A stretch of DNA of 64,000 bases from CANKJK01 sp040081715 (GCA_040081715.1 JBEBFY010000014.1:36029-100028); one strand, 5' to 3'. Shown: positions 25,886 to 34,014, counted from the stretch's first letter. Program-made: numbers and translations. Notes: generated from the letters alone by a model not told the origin.

Positions 25886-25902
25886 TTCCGTAATATACGG
25901 AA
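25886..25902. promoter_or_regulatory. Operator palindrome overlapping the -10 of the toxin-antitoxin operon
   Basis: TTCCGTA-ATA-TACGGAA is an inverted repeat with 7-bp arms and a 3-bp centre. It overlaps a TAATAT -10 (25891-25896) and lies 17 bp before the antitoxin start, the usual place for an autoregulatory toxin-antitoxin operator. AGAGAGGA follows as ribosome binding site. Confidence 0.6.
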
Positions 25903-25919
25903 AGAGAGGATGAGCGCCT

Positions 25920-26198
25920 ATGGCACGACCTGAGAAACGCGGTCGCGTGTCGGCGACCGAGGCGGCCAAGAATTTTGGAACGCTGGTGGATCGCGTCAGG
26001 GAGGAGCGCGCGATCTATGTCGTCGAGCGCGGGGGGCAGGCCGTTGCGGAGATCTCGCCGGTGACGACAAAGCGATGCACCGTGTCCGAGCTGTCTCAAT
26101 TGGCGAAGGAACTGGGCTCCTTCGACAAAGAGTTCGCGAGCCACGTCCGCGACGGTATCGTGGCGTTCAACGTACCCGAGCCGCGGCTGGCGAAGTGA
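25920..26198 (+). CDS. Type II antitoxin, Phd/YefM-like
   Basis: The 92-residue protein has the Phd/YefM N-terminal fold pattern: VSATEAAKNFGTLVDRVREER followed by a beta strand with AIYVVERGGQAVAEISP. It has a longer acidic C-terminal tail that would neutralise the toxin. It should dimerise, bind the palindrome overlapping its promoter, and inhibit the downstream PIN-domain RNase. Its stop codon overlaps the toxin GTG by 4 nt (GTGA), so translation is coupled. The module sits between the lipoyl E2 gene and lipB. Confidence 0.85.
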   Translation: MARPEKRGRVSATEAAKNFGTLVDRVREERAIYVVERGGQAVAEISPVTTKRCTVSELSQLAKELGSFDKEFASHVRDGIVAFNVPEPRLAK

Positions 26199-26596
26199 CG
26201 GTTGTCGTCGATTCCAGCGTTCTCATTCCCGTCGAGCGCGGGGAGATCGACCTCGGCGTGGCCATGGTGTCCGCACCAGACGCTGAACTGGTCATGTCCG
26301 CCATCTCCGTCTCAGAGCTGTTGCACGGCGCGCATCGTGCCAGGAGCGTCGTCAGCCGGGCCCGAACGGAAGCGCGGATCGAGCGCATCCTGTCGGCCAT
26401 GCCGGTCATCGAATTCGACGTGGAAATCGCGCGCGTGCACGCAGCGCTCGGAGCAGATCTACGGAGCCGAGGCCAGGTCATGGGGGCTCATGACCTGATC
26501 ATCGCGGCGACGGCGGTCTGGCTCGACGCGCCGGTCGCGACGCGCGATGTGCGAGGCTTCGCGCGCGTGAAAGGGCTGGAGATTCTGCACTGGTAA
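26195..26596 (+). CDS. vapC: PIN-domain ribonuclease toxin (VapC family)
   Basis: The 133-residue protein has the PIN acidic set: Asp in VVVDSSVLIP (residue 6), Glu in SAISVSELLHGAHRA, and Asp in MGAHDLIIAATAVWL and VATRDVRGFARV. VapC toxins cleave specific RNAs, often initiator tRNA or rRNA. The GTG start at 26195 overlaps the antitoxin stop, and all conserved sequence lies after it. No stretch is missing, so the toxin looks intact. lipB starts 11 bp after its stop. Confidence 0.88.
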   Translation: MTVVVDSSVLIPVERGEIDLGVAMVSAPDAELVMSAISVSELLHGAHRARSVVSRARTEARIERILSAMPVIEFDVEIARVHAALGADLRSRGQVMGAHDLIIAATAVWLDAPVATRDVRGFARVKGLEILHW

Positions 26597-26607
26597 GCTG
26601 CAATCAC

Positions 26608-27282
26608 ATGCGGCCCCTCGACATCAGGCGACTCGGCGTCGTGCCCTATGCCGAGGCTCTCGAGCTTCAGCGGGCGCTCGCCGAGGAGCGCCGGCACGAC
26701 AGGATTCCCGACACGCTGCTGCTCCTGCAGCATCCGGCCGTCATCACGCTCGGCGTCAAGGGCGACGGCGGCCGCTCGAACGTTGTGGCCACGCCGGACC
26801 GCCTGCAGGCACTCGGCATTGACATCCACGAGACCGGCCGCGGCGGCGACGTCACGTATCACGGCCCCGGGCAGCTTGTGGGCTACCCGATCCTGGATCT
26901 CAAGCCGGACCGACAGGACGTCCACCGCTACGTGCGCGACCTCGAGGCCGTGATGATCCGGGTCTGCGCGGACTATGGCATCCAGGCCGGCCGGATTCAG
27001 GGTTGCTCCGGCACCTGGGTGGGCGCGGAGAAGATCGGCGCGATCGGCGTCCGGATCTCACGCTGGATCACCAGCCACGGCTTTGCCTTCAACGTGCACA
27101 CCGACCTCGATCACTTCCGGCTGATCGTGCCGTGTGGGATTGGCGACCGCGGTGTCACCTCCCTGGCAGCCCTGCTCGGCCGGGCCGTGCCCATGGAGGA
27201 CGTGGAGGCGGCCTTCGTGCGGCACCTCGCTGACGTGTTCGAGCGCGAGCCGATCACGGACGGCGCACCCGCCGCGCCGTAA
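26608..27282 (+). CDS. lipB: Octanoyl-[acyl-carrier-protein]:protein N-octanoyltransferase
   Basis: The 224-residue protein carries LipB motifs: LLLLQHPAVITLG, ETGRGGDVTYHGPGQLVGYP, the catalytic Lys in EKIGAIGVRISRWIT, and the catalytic Cys in LIVPCGI. It moves octanoate from ACP to lipoyl domains, the first step of lipoate assembly, and so modifies the E2 proteins encoded nearby. LipA is not in the window. A TAAGCT hexamer lies 8 nt before the ATG, so it may have its own promoter in addition to read-through from the toxin-antitoxin operon. Confidence 0.94.
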   Translation: MRPLDIRRLGVVPYAEALELQRALAEERRHDRIPDTLLLLQHPAVITLGVKGDGGRSNVVATPDRLQALGIDIHETGRGGDVTYHGPGQLVGYPILDLKPDRQDVHRYVRDLEAVMIRVCADYGIQAGRIQGCSGTWVGAEKIGAIGVRISRWITSHGFAFNVHTDLDHFRLIVPCGIGDRGVTSLAALLGRAVPMEDVEAAFVRHLADVFEREPITDGAPAAP

Positions 27283-27293
27283 TCAGGCCAGAG

Positions 27294-28328
27294 TCAGCGC
27301 GCCTCGTCGATGGTACCGAGGATCCGTGCGCAGAGGTTTTCCATCGTCACCATGCCGACCGGTGCGCCGGCGGCGCCAGTCACGATGGCCACCTGGGTTC
27401 CGTGCGTGCGCATCGCACCGAGGACGGCGTCGAGCGTCGCGGTCTCCGGAATCGACGGCATTGGCCTGGCGTCTGCCCGCTGGAGGATACGGCCCGCCTG
27501 CACGTGGCCGAGGATGGTCTTGATGTGCACGCTTCCGGCCACGTTCGTGGAGTGGCCGTCGTACACGGGATACCGGCGGTACGGGTGCGCGCGGAGGATC
27601 TCGCGCAGGTCGGCCGGGCTGGCACCAACCGGGATGCCGACGACCGCCTGGAACGGCAGCATCACCTCGCTGACGAGCACGTCGCCGAACGAGAACAGCT
27701 CCCGAAGCACCTGGCTGGACTCGCCCTGCAGCAGCCCGCCCCGCTCGCTCTCCTCGATGACGAACTGCAGTTCCTCCGTCGAGTGGTACCGGTCCGCGCT
27801 CTCCGCGTCGCGTGTGACACCTGCCAGCCGCAGCACCGCGGCGCCACCGCCGCTCAGCACGCGCACGAGCGGCGCGAGGCCGGTTCCGATCGCAGAGATG
27901 ATCGGGACGACCCACATGATCATGCGGTCGGGCCGCTGGAGTGCCAGGGCCTTCGGGACGATCTCGCCAATCACGATGTGGAGGTAGGTCAGCACGGTGA
28001 GCGCCACGCCGCTGGCAAGCGCGTGGGCGGTCAGCCATCCGCCAAGCGGCCAGCCGTGCAGCCGCGCGTCGATGACCCGGGCGAGGACCGGCTCTCCGTA
28101 CATGCCCAGGCCCAGGCTCGCGAGGGAAATACCGATCTGCGTCGTGGCCAGGAACCGGTCCTGCAGGTGCGGGTCGTCGAGGATCGCCCGGACACGGCTG
28201 GCGGCCCGGCTGCCGCGTGAGGCCAGGTGGTCGATGGTGGCCCTCGGCGCGCCGACCAGTGCGAACTCGGCGGCCACGAAAATCGCGTTGGCGATGAGCA
28301 GGACGGCAACGATGAGCGTGGCGCTCAC
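27294..28328 (-). CDS. CNNM/CorC-like membrane protein with CBS domains (hemolysin C family), copy 1
   Basis: The 344-residue protein has an N-terminal DUF21/CNNM domain with about four hydrophobic segments (IANAIFVAAEFALVG, TTQIGISLASLGLGMYGEP) and a cytosolic CBS-pair region (about 210-340, including VSEVMLPFQAVVGIP). Such proteins are linked to Mg2+ or Co2+ transport and resistance. It lacks an evident C-terminal CorC_HlyC (transporter-associated) domain, so it is shorter than its neighbour. Its ATG overlaps the end of the upstream paralogue by 4 nt. Confidence 0.85.
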   Translation of the reverse strand: MSATLIVAVLLIANAIFVAAEFALVGAPRATIDHLASRGSRAASRVRAILDDPHLQDRFLATTQIGISLASLGLGMYGEPVLARVIDARLHGWPLGGWLTAHALASGVALTVLTYLHIVIGEIVPKALALQRPDRMIMWVVPIISAIGTGLAPLVRVLSGGGAAVLRLAGVTRDAESADRYHSTEELQFVIEESERGGLLQGESSQVLRELFSFGDVLVSEVMLPFQAVVGIPVGASPADLREILRAHPYRRYPVYDGHSTNVAGSVHIKTILGHVQAGRILQRADARPMPSIPETATLDAVLGAMRTHGTQVAIVTGAAGAPVGMVTMENLCARILGTIDEAR

Positions 28329-29659
28329 GCGGACTCCTCCGTCGACGGCGCGGCCCGGCGTGTGGCGACGACCGAGTTAACGGCCCGGCCCGACATCCGC
28401 TCGACCACCCACTCGAACCCGGCGAAGTCCAGTTGGTCCCCGGCGGCTGGCAGATGCCCGAGCGCGGCTGTCACCAGCCCACCGACGGTGGTGGCGTCGG
28501 TGTCCCAGGTGGTGCCGAGCAGCGCCGAGGCGTCGGTGGCGCTCAGGGCGCCTGGCAGGCGCCACCGGCCGTCGCTCAGTTCCTCCGCCGTGGGATCGGC
28601 GGCCTTGAATTCGTCGCCCACCTCACCGAGCAGCTCCATCAGCACGTCGTCGAGCGTGACGAGCCCTTCCGTGCCGCCGTGCTCATCGACGACCAGGGCC
28701 ACGTGCGTCCGCTGTTCGCGGAACACGCGGAGCAGGCCGTCTACGGTCATGCCCTCAGGGACGGTGGCAATCGGACGGACGAGGGGACCGATGGTGGTGG
28801 CGCCAACCGAGGTGACGCTGCCTTCGTTCACGAGCCACGCCACGACGTCCTTCGTCCGCACGATGCCGACCACGTTATCGACCGTGCCCGTGTAGACAGG
28901 CAGCCGCGAGTACGGGCTGGTGGCCACCAGGGTCAGCAGCGCCGCGGGGGGCGTGTCGATGTCCACGCGCTCGATCTGCGGGCGCGGCACCATCAGATGC
29001 CGGGCGGTCTTCTGCGTCAGGCGCAGCGCCCGCTGCAGCCGGCGGTACTCGTCGGCCTCCAGCAGGCCGCCGTCGCGACTGTCCGCGACCAGAAGCGCGA
29101 TCTCCTGGGGTGAGTGGACGTGCCGGCTCGGCAGGTGGCGTGCGCCGATCGCCCGCAGCAGCAGGCGCGCCGTGCCATTCAGCACGGTAATGAACGGCCG
29201 GTACACCCAGCGCGACGGCGCGAGCGGGATGAACGTGTAGAACGCCGCCTGGGTCGGAAACTGCAGGGCCAGGGCCTTCGGGACCAGCTCCGCGAAAATG
29301 GTCTGGGCGCCAGTCAGCAGTACGAGCACGGCGGCGACCGTCGTGGCCGCGGCGGCGGCAGGAGAGAGGCCAGTGAAGGCACCAAGCGGTGGGGCCAGCA
29401 GCGGCGCGATGCTCGACTGGGCGAACGCACCCAGGAGGAGGCCGGAGAGGGTGATCCCGATCTGGCACGCGGCGATGTACCGGTCGAGATCAGCCGGGGA
29501 TTCGATCGCGGGCAGGAGCCAGCGTGCGAGCCGCGACCCTTCGCCGGCCAGTTGCCGGACGCGGCTCCGTCGCACGCCGACGATGGCGAACTCCGCCGCC
29601 ACATACACGGCATTGATGAGGAGGAGGGCCGCCGCGACCCCCAGGGTCGCCAGAATCAT
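28325..29659 (-). CDS. CNNM/CorC-like membrane protein with CBS and transporter-associated domains, copy 2
   Basis: The 444-residue protein has an N-terminal DUF21/CNNM membrane domain (INAVYVAAEFAIVGVRRSR, ACQIGITLSGLLLGAF), a CBS pair (about 205-335, TARHLMVPRPQIERVD, VDEHGGTEGLVTLDDVLMEL), and a C-terminal CorC_HlyC domain (about 350-430, DGRWRLPGALSATDASALLG). It is encoded immediately upstream of a shorter paralogue with a 4-nt overlap. The pair may form a heteromeric transporter. A role in divalent cation efflux or homeostasis is inferred from family knowledge. Confidence 0.88.
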   Translation of the reverse strand: MILATLGVAAALLLINAVYVAAEFAIVGVRRSRVRQLAGEGSRLARWLLPAIESPADLDRYIAACQIGITLSGLLLGAFAQSSIAPLLAPPLGAFTGLSPAAAAATTVAAVLVLLTGAQTIFAELVPKALALQFPTQAAFYTFIPLAPSRWVYRPFITVLNGTARLLLRAIGARHLPSRHVHSPQEIALLVADSRDGGLLEADEYRRLQRALRLTQKTARHLMVPRPQIERVDIDTPPAALLTLVATSPYSRLPVYTGTVDNVVGIVRTKDVVAWLVNEGSVTSVGATTIGPLVRPIATVPEGMTVDGLLRVFREQRTHVALVVDEHGGTEGLVTLDDVLMELLGEVGDEFKAADPTAEELSDGRWRLPGALSATDASALLGTTWDTDATTVGGLVTAALGHLPAAGDQLDFAGFEWVVERMSGRAVNSVVATRRAAPSTEESA

Positions 29660-29672
29660 CGTGTGACCAGAC

Positions 29673-31538
29673 CTACGGCCGTGCCGTCAGCAGCACCGAC
29701 ACCGTCAGCGGTTGGCCGGAGCGGATCACCGTGACCTGCACCGCCTCACCCGGGCTGTGCTCGCGCAGCGCGAAGGTGAAGTCCGCCAGCGACGTGACAG
29801 CCTTCCCGGCAAACTCCACCAGCACGTCGCCCCCTTTGAGGCCCGCCTTGCCGGCCGGGCTGTTGTGGCGCACTTCCGCGAACTTCACCCCCTTCTCGGA
29901 CTGCGAGAAGTCCGGCACCGACCCGAAGTAGGCGCCGTACCCGCCAGCCTGTGACGTCTCCCCGGACGAGGTGCCGCCGTGCTGCGGGGCTTCCTGCGGG
30001 ATGAACTCCGGGCGGGTCATGCGGGACGAGAGACGCGAGGCCAGCTCGTAGGCCATCCGCATCACTTTCACGCCGCCCTCGGCGTCGATCCGGTCCCAGT
30101 CGTCGGTCGGACGGTGGTAGTCGCTGTGGAAGCCGGAGAAGAAGCCGAACGCGGGCACCTTCTTCAGGATGAACGAGGTGTCGTCGCTGGCACCCACGCC
30201 GGCGCCATTCTGGAAGCGCTTCACCTCGATGGGGTGGCCGGCCTCCGCGGCGGCGTCCATGTCCGTGCCGACCGACGGCGACGCATCGAGGCCGCTGACC
30301 ATCACGTTTTCCTTCGCCCGACCCACCATGTCGAGGTTCACCATGGCCACGGTGCGGTCGAGCGGCACCGACGGATGGTTCACGTAGTAGGTGGAGCCAA
30401 GCAGCCCCAGTTCCTCGCCGGCAAACGCCGTGAAGACCGTGGTACGGGGAAACCGCTTCCGATCTGCGGCGGCGTTTCTGGCCATCTCGATCACCGCCGC
30501 CGTGCCCGAGGCGTTGTCGTCGGCGCCGTTATGGATCTGCCCGGCCATCTCCGGGCTCAGCGAGTGCGCACCGCCCAACCCGAGGTGGTCGTAGTGCGCG
30601 CCGATGACGACCGCCTCGGAGGCTCTGGCCTGGTCGCTTCCCGGCAGCACGCCAATGACGTTGCGGACGGTGCGGCGTGTGCGCGTGAGCCGCTCGCTGT
30701 AGTCGAGCATTGCGCCAGGCAGCACGCGCGAGCGCGGCTGCAGGTCGCGGTCGATCTCTCTGGCCAGTGCGTCGACGCCCCAGGCGGTCAGCAGCGCCTG
30801 CGCCCGGCTGCGGTCAACCCGCAGGACAGGAATGCCGAAGTTCTCGGCCTGCGGATCCCGGCCAAACCCGGCGAAGGTGGCGGGGTCCTTCTCGTGCGAA
30901 GGGTCGCCAACGATGAGGAGCGCGACCGCCCCGTGGTTCTTGGCGGCCATCGTCTTGTCGATCAGGGTGGAAAAGCTCGAGGGCTGCTTGCCGTTGAACT
31001 TGCTGGCGGCGTCCAGCTCCTGCGGTTCGTGGCTGAACACCAGCACGGCTTTGCCGTGTGCGTCGATCCCGGCGTAGTCGTCGTACTTGAGCTGGCGAGC
31101 CGAGATGCCGTAGCCGGCGAACACGATGGGCACCTGGCGCAGATCCCGGCCCGACTGGCCATCGTCGCCGGCCAGCGCCGACATCGGGTAGTAGGACGAC
31201 GCAAGATCGAACGCGGTCGACTGCCCAGTGGCGTGCATCGTCAGCTTGTTGCCGCCGCCGATGGTGAGGCCGGTGACGATGTCGAACGGCTGAAACCAGC
31301 TGTTGTTCGGGCCGCCGGGCTTGAGGCCCGCCGCCTTGAATTCCGACGCAATGTAGTCGCCCGCCTTCGCCAGTTCCTTGCTGCCATTGCCGCGGCCCTT
31401 GAGTTCGTCCGAGGCGAGGAAGCGGATGTGGCGGACGTAGGACTCGGACGCCGAGAGGGCCCGCTTGGCGCCATCGACGGCGGTCCACGCCGTGAGGGCC
31501 AGTACGAGGGAGAGGAGGGCGACGGCGCGTCGATGCAT
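29673..31538 (-). CDS. Secreted M28 family metallopeptidase with PDZ domain
   Basis: The 621-residue protein has a signal peptide (MHRRAVALLSLVLALTAWTA), a protease-associated insert (about 125-240), and an M28 catalytic domain. The zinc ligands are in VVIGAHYDHLGLGG and HNGADDNASGTAAVIEMA, the catalytic Glu in AFAGEELGLLGS, and a further His in GFHSDYHRPTDDWD. A C-terminal PDZ domain (about 530-615) includes NSPAGKAGLKGGDVLVEF. It is a periplasmic aminopeptidase-like enzyme. A TAAGAT -10 lies 6 nt before the ATG, so it has its own promoter despite following the MDH-like gene by only 20 bp. Confidence 0.92.
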   Translation of the reverse strand: MHRRAVALLSLVLALTAWTAVDGAKRALSASESYVRHIRFLASDELKGRGNGSKELAKAGDYIASEFKAAGLKPGGPNNSWFQPFDIVTGLTIGGGNKLTMHATGQSTAFDLASSYYPMSALAGDDGQSGRDLRQVPIVFAGYGISARQLKYDDYAGIDAHGKAVLVFSHEPQELDAASKFNGKQPSSFSTLIDKTMAAKNHGAVALLIVGDPSHEKDPATFAGFGRDPQAENFGIPVLRVDRSRAQALLTAWGVDALAREIDRDLQPRSRVLPGAMLDYSERLTRTRRTVRNVIGVLPGSDQARASEAVVIGAHYDHLGLGGAHSLSPEMAGQIHNGADDNASGTAAVIEMARNAAADRKRFPRTTVFTAFAGEELGLLGSTYYVNHPSVPLDRTVAMVNLDMVGRAKENVMVSGLDASPSVGTDMDAAAEAGHPIEVKRFQNGAGVGASDDTSFILKKVPAFGFFSGFHSDYHRPTDDWDRIDAEGGVKVMRMAYELASRLSSRMTRPEFIPQEAPQHGGTSSGETSQAGGYGAYFGSVPDFSQSEKGVKFAEVRHNSPAGKAGLKGGDVLVEFAGKAVTSLADFTFALREHSPGEAVQVTVIRSGQPLTVSVLLTARP

Positions 31539-31544
31539 GGAGCG

Positions 31545-31550
31545 ATCTTA
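31545..31550 (-). promoter_or_regulatory. -10 element (TAAGAT) six bases before the M28 peptidase start
   Basis: On the minus strand TAAGAT is followed by CGCTCC and then ATG at 31538. There is no ribosome binding site in the 6-nt gap, which predicts a leaderless transcript. Confidence 0.5.
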
Positions 31551-31558
31551 ATGCCCCG

Positions 31559-32419
31559 TCAATGGTTGAGGGCTGACTCGACCTGGACCCGCTCCCGGGC
31601 GCTCAGAGGCGGCATTCGCACCTCGCCAAGGCCACCGCAGGCAACAGATATGGGCATGGTTCCGACCATCCGGCGGACGCCGAACTCACCGTCCAGCACC
31701 ACAAAGGCCGGGAACGTCCGGCGGCTCGCCAGCGCAACAGCCTCCACGAGCCTCGCGGCGGCGGTGCCGAGCGTCTCCGGCCCTGGCGGCCACAGCTGCG
31801 CCACGCGCTGGTCGAGCCGGGCCAGCGCTGCTGCCGGCAGCACCCCCTCGACCGAGTGCCCGCCGATCGAGGCCTGGCTCCAGGGGATCACGAAAGACGT
31901 GCCTGACCCCACCACGCCAACCTGCACGTCGGTGGCCGAGCAGCCGGCCTCGAGTGCCACGACCGCGCAGGCGGCTGCCGCAAGCGCGCCGGGCGCCGAG
32001 CCCAGGAGCCGTTCGCGGGGGATACCCAGTTCCACAACGGCCTGACGCATGAGGTCCGGCGCCTGGGGCCCTGCAAAGACGAACGCCGCCCGTGATGCCA
32101 ACGCGGCGAGCCGGCGTATGAGGGCCAACCCCTCCTCACCTGTCCACTCGCGACACGGCGCGCCCTGGTGGCTCTGGCTGTCGCCCATGCGGTCGGCAAT
32201 CACGCACACGTCCGCGGTGATGGCCAGAGCCAGGTCGGTCGTGCCGCTCAGCCGCGTGTGAAAGACGTCGATGGGACCGGACTGCTGGATGTCGAGGGCC
32301 TTTCCCTCGGCCGCCCGGTCATCGATCAGCACGATGCGGTGGAACCGGTCGCGGGCAGCCAGCGACCGGGCGCAGGCTGCGCCGATGTCTCCCGCGCCGA
32401 TGATGGCAACCGTGGACAT
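31559..32419 (-). CDS. Malate/lactate dehydrogenase-like protein lacking catalytic residues
   Basis: The 286-residue protein has the LDH/MDH Rossmann start (MSTVAIIGAGDIGAACARSL) and the family pattern VLIDDRAAEGKALDIQQSGP, with comparable length and order of elements. The key active-site segments are changed. The Arg-containing mobile loop is replaced by ADRMGDSQSHQG, the LDSARFR segment by APGALAAAACAVV, and the GGHGDTMVP segment with the catalytic His by VVGSGTSFVIPW. It is therefore unlikely to be a malate or lactate dehydrogenase. It may bind NAD(H) as a sensor or have a different reaction. It is divergent from the 32449-33575 operon. Confidence 0.75.
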   Translation of the reverse strand: MSTVAIIGAGDIGAACARSLAARDRFHRIVLIDDRAAEGKALDIQQSGPIDVFHTRLSGTTDLALAITADVCVIADRMGDSQSHQGAPCREWTGEEGLALIRRLAALASRAAFVFAGPQAPDLMRQAVVELGIPRERLLGSAPGALAAAACAVVALEAGCSATDVQVGVVGSGTSFVIPWSQASIGGHSVEGVLPAAALARLDQRVAQLWPPGPETLGTAAARLVEAVALASRRTFPAFVVLDGEFGVRRMVGTMPISVACGGLGEVRMPPLSARERVQVESALNH

Positions 32420-32448
32420 AAGGTATAGGGACGGAGGGAGGTATTGTA

Positions 32449-32727
32449 GTGGGCGTCTACCTGATGTCGGTCTTCGAGAAGCACCGCGACACACTGGAAG
32501 TCCACGAGACCATGCTCGGGTCCGCGCCGGGGCGGCTCGCGGTGGCGCTCGATCTGTTGACCGACGCCCAGGCCCTCGTGGGGCAGCACGGCGTCTACTG
32601 CCAGAGCGCGCGGCTTGGCGGGGGTCCGCGCATGGACATCGCGATCGTCCTCGAGCAGATCAGCGACGCGAAAGAGCTGCTGCAGACCGTGCTCGAAGCG
32701 ACTTCCGCCGGCAAGCCTCGCCCGTGA
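32449..32727 (+). CDS. Small helical protein of unknown function coupled to PPK2
   Basis: The 92-residue protein is mostly helical by composition (FEKHRDTLEVHETMLGSAPG, then ALDLLTDAQALVGQHGVYCQ), with no motif I recognise. The GTG at 32449 is chosen because GGAGGGAGG lies 7 nt upstream; an ATG at 32464 is the alternative. Its stop codon overlaps the GTG of the polyphosphate kinase gene (GTGA), so the two are translationally coupled and may act together. Confidence 0.6.
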   Translation: MGVYLMSVFEKHRDTLEVHETMLGSAPGRLAVALDLLTDAQALVGQHGVYCQSARLGGGPRMDIAIVLEQISDAKELLQTVLEATSAGKPRP

Positions 32728-33575
32728 CGACCAGCGTTCCCGAGGCTCTCGATTCGGTGGGCGACGCGCTGAAGCTGGAGGGTGTGGCCATGGCGCCTGA
32801 ACGGTCCATGAAGAAGAGCGACTACGAGCGGGAGCTCGAGCCCCTGCAGCAGGATCTCAACGACCTGATGCACTGGCTGTCGCACGCGAAGCAACGCCTC
32901 CTCGTGATTCTCGAAGGGCGCGATGCCGCAGGCAAGAGCGGCGTGATCAACGCGATCATGCAGCGGGTCAATCCACGACAGGCGCAGGTGGTGGCCCTTG
33001 GCCGGCCCACCGAACGCGACGGCCGGCTGTGGTATTTCCAGCGGTACGTGGAGCACCTGCCCGCGGCTGGAGAGCTCGTGCTGATGGACCGAAGCTGGTA
33101 TAACCGCGCCGGCGTGGAGCACGTCATGGGGTACTGCACACCGAGCCAGTACACGCGGTTCCTCGCCGATGCACCCGCCTTCGAGCGGCTGTTGACCAAC
33201 GACGGCCTGCTGATTCGGAAATACTGGCTGGCTGCGGATCAGGAGCACCAGGAGGCCCGGTTCGCCGAGCGCGCGGCCGATCCCTTGAAGCACTGGAAGC
33301 TGTCGCCCATCGACCTTGAGGCCAGATCCCGATACCGCGAGTACGGCCTCGCGCGCGACGCGATGTTCCGGGCGACCCATACCCATGACGCCCCGTGGAC
33401 CGTGGTGGGGTTCAACGATCAGCGTCGAGGCAGGCTCAATCTGATTCGGCACTTGCTGGAACACACACCCTACGAACGCCTGGCCGGCGCCCCCGTCACC
33501 TTGACACCGCTTGCCGGCACGCCGAGGCGTGAGCGGTTCACCACTGGCGTCAAGCCCATCCGCGGCTGGTACTAG
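32724..33575 (+). CDS. ppk2: Polyphosphate kinase 2 family protein
   Basis: The 283-residue protein has a PPK2 domain with Walker A GRDAAGKSGVI (near residue 75) and the Walker B/lid segment LMDRSWYNRAGVEHVMGYCT, which resembles class I PPK2. The Arg/Lys-rich IRKYWLAADQEHQEARF block follows. PPK2 enzymes transfer phosphate between polyphosphate and nucleoside di- or monophosphates. The GTG start at 32724 overlaps the upstream stop codon; an internal ATG at 32790 is possible. The longer frame reaching back to 32271 is not coding. Its 3' end overlaps the convergent receiver-domain gene by 4 nt. Confidence 0.92.
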   Translation: MTTSVPEALDSVGDALKLEGVAMAPERSMKKSDYERELEPLQQDLNDLMHWLSHAKQRLLVILEGRDAAGKSGVINAIMQRVNPRQAQVVALGRPTERDGRLWYFQRYVEHLPAAGELVLMDRSWYNRAGVEHVMGYCTPSQYTRFLADAPAFERLLTNDGLLIRKYWLAADQEHQEARFAERAADPLKHWKLSPIDLEARSRYREYGLARDAMFRATHTHDAPWTVVGFNDQRRGRLNLIRHLLEHTPYERLAGAPVTLTPLAGTPRRERFTTGVKPIRGWY

Positions 33576-33961
33576 CCGGAACCCTTCGGCTCGTTCGCCG
33601 GGCGGCCTTCGCCTTTCCGGCTGAGGATCTCGCCGAGCTGCGTGGCAAAGGCGGAACGTGCCAGCACTTCGCCGATGCCGGCGGATCTGGCCGCGGCAAT
33701 CCGCTCCGTCTGCACGTGCGAGACGTAGCCCAAGGTCGGAACGGCCGCAGTCGACGGGTCCGCGCGCAATGCCGCGATCATCTCGAGAGCGCGCAGGCGC
33801 GGCGTGTCGAGGTCGAAGATGACCAGCGTCGGCTGTTCGGCCCTCACCCGGGCGACGACGCGCGAGGCATCTTTCTCGAAGGCCACCGTCGCCTGCACAG
33901 CCTTCGCGGCCGCGCTGATCTTGCTGGCAAAGAGCAGGTCATCCACGACACAGAGCACCAT
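33572..33961 (-). CDS. Degenerate receiver (REC) domain protein
   Basis: The 129-residue protein has a response-regulator receiver fold: an acidic pair in VLCVVDDLLFASK, a phospho-acceptor Asp in LVIFDLDTPRL, and Ser in LGYVSHV at the switch Thr/Ser position. The conserved Lys of the beta-5 loop is replaced (VLARSAF, Arg in place of Lys-Pro). No output domain is attached. It may be a phosphorylation-independent adaptor. TAGAAT lies 6 nt before the ATG with no ribosome binding site. Confidence 0.75.
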   Translation of the reverse strand: MVLCVVDDLLFASKISAAAKAVQATVAFEKDASRVVARVRAEQPTLVIFDLDTPRLRALEMIAALRADPSTAAVPTLGYVSHVQTERIAAARSAGIGEVLARSAFATQLGEILSRKGEGRPANEPKGSG

Positions 33962-33967
33962 GGGTCG

Positions 33968-33973
33968 ATTCTA
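33968..33973 (-). promoter_or_regulatory. -10 element (TAGAAT) six bases before the receiver-domain gene
   Basis: On the minus strand TAGAAT is followed by CGACCC and then ATG at 33961, which predicts a leaderless start. Confidence 0.5.
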
Positions 33974-34014
33974 GAGCGTGCGACGACCATGCGGGATGAG
34001 ATAGCGTCTAGGTG

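Noticed and set aside
29979..32045. A long plus-strand frame antisense to the M28 peptidase gene
   Set aside because: The opposite strand encodes a complete M28-PDZ protein; the antisense product has low-complexity Arg/His/Gly composition and no start signal.
32271..32723. N-terminal extension of PPK2 of about 150 residues
   Set aside because: This part of the frame runs antisense to the MDH-like gene and then across another frame of the coupled small gene; it lacks family similarity, and a coupled GTG start exists at 32724.
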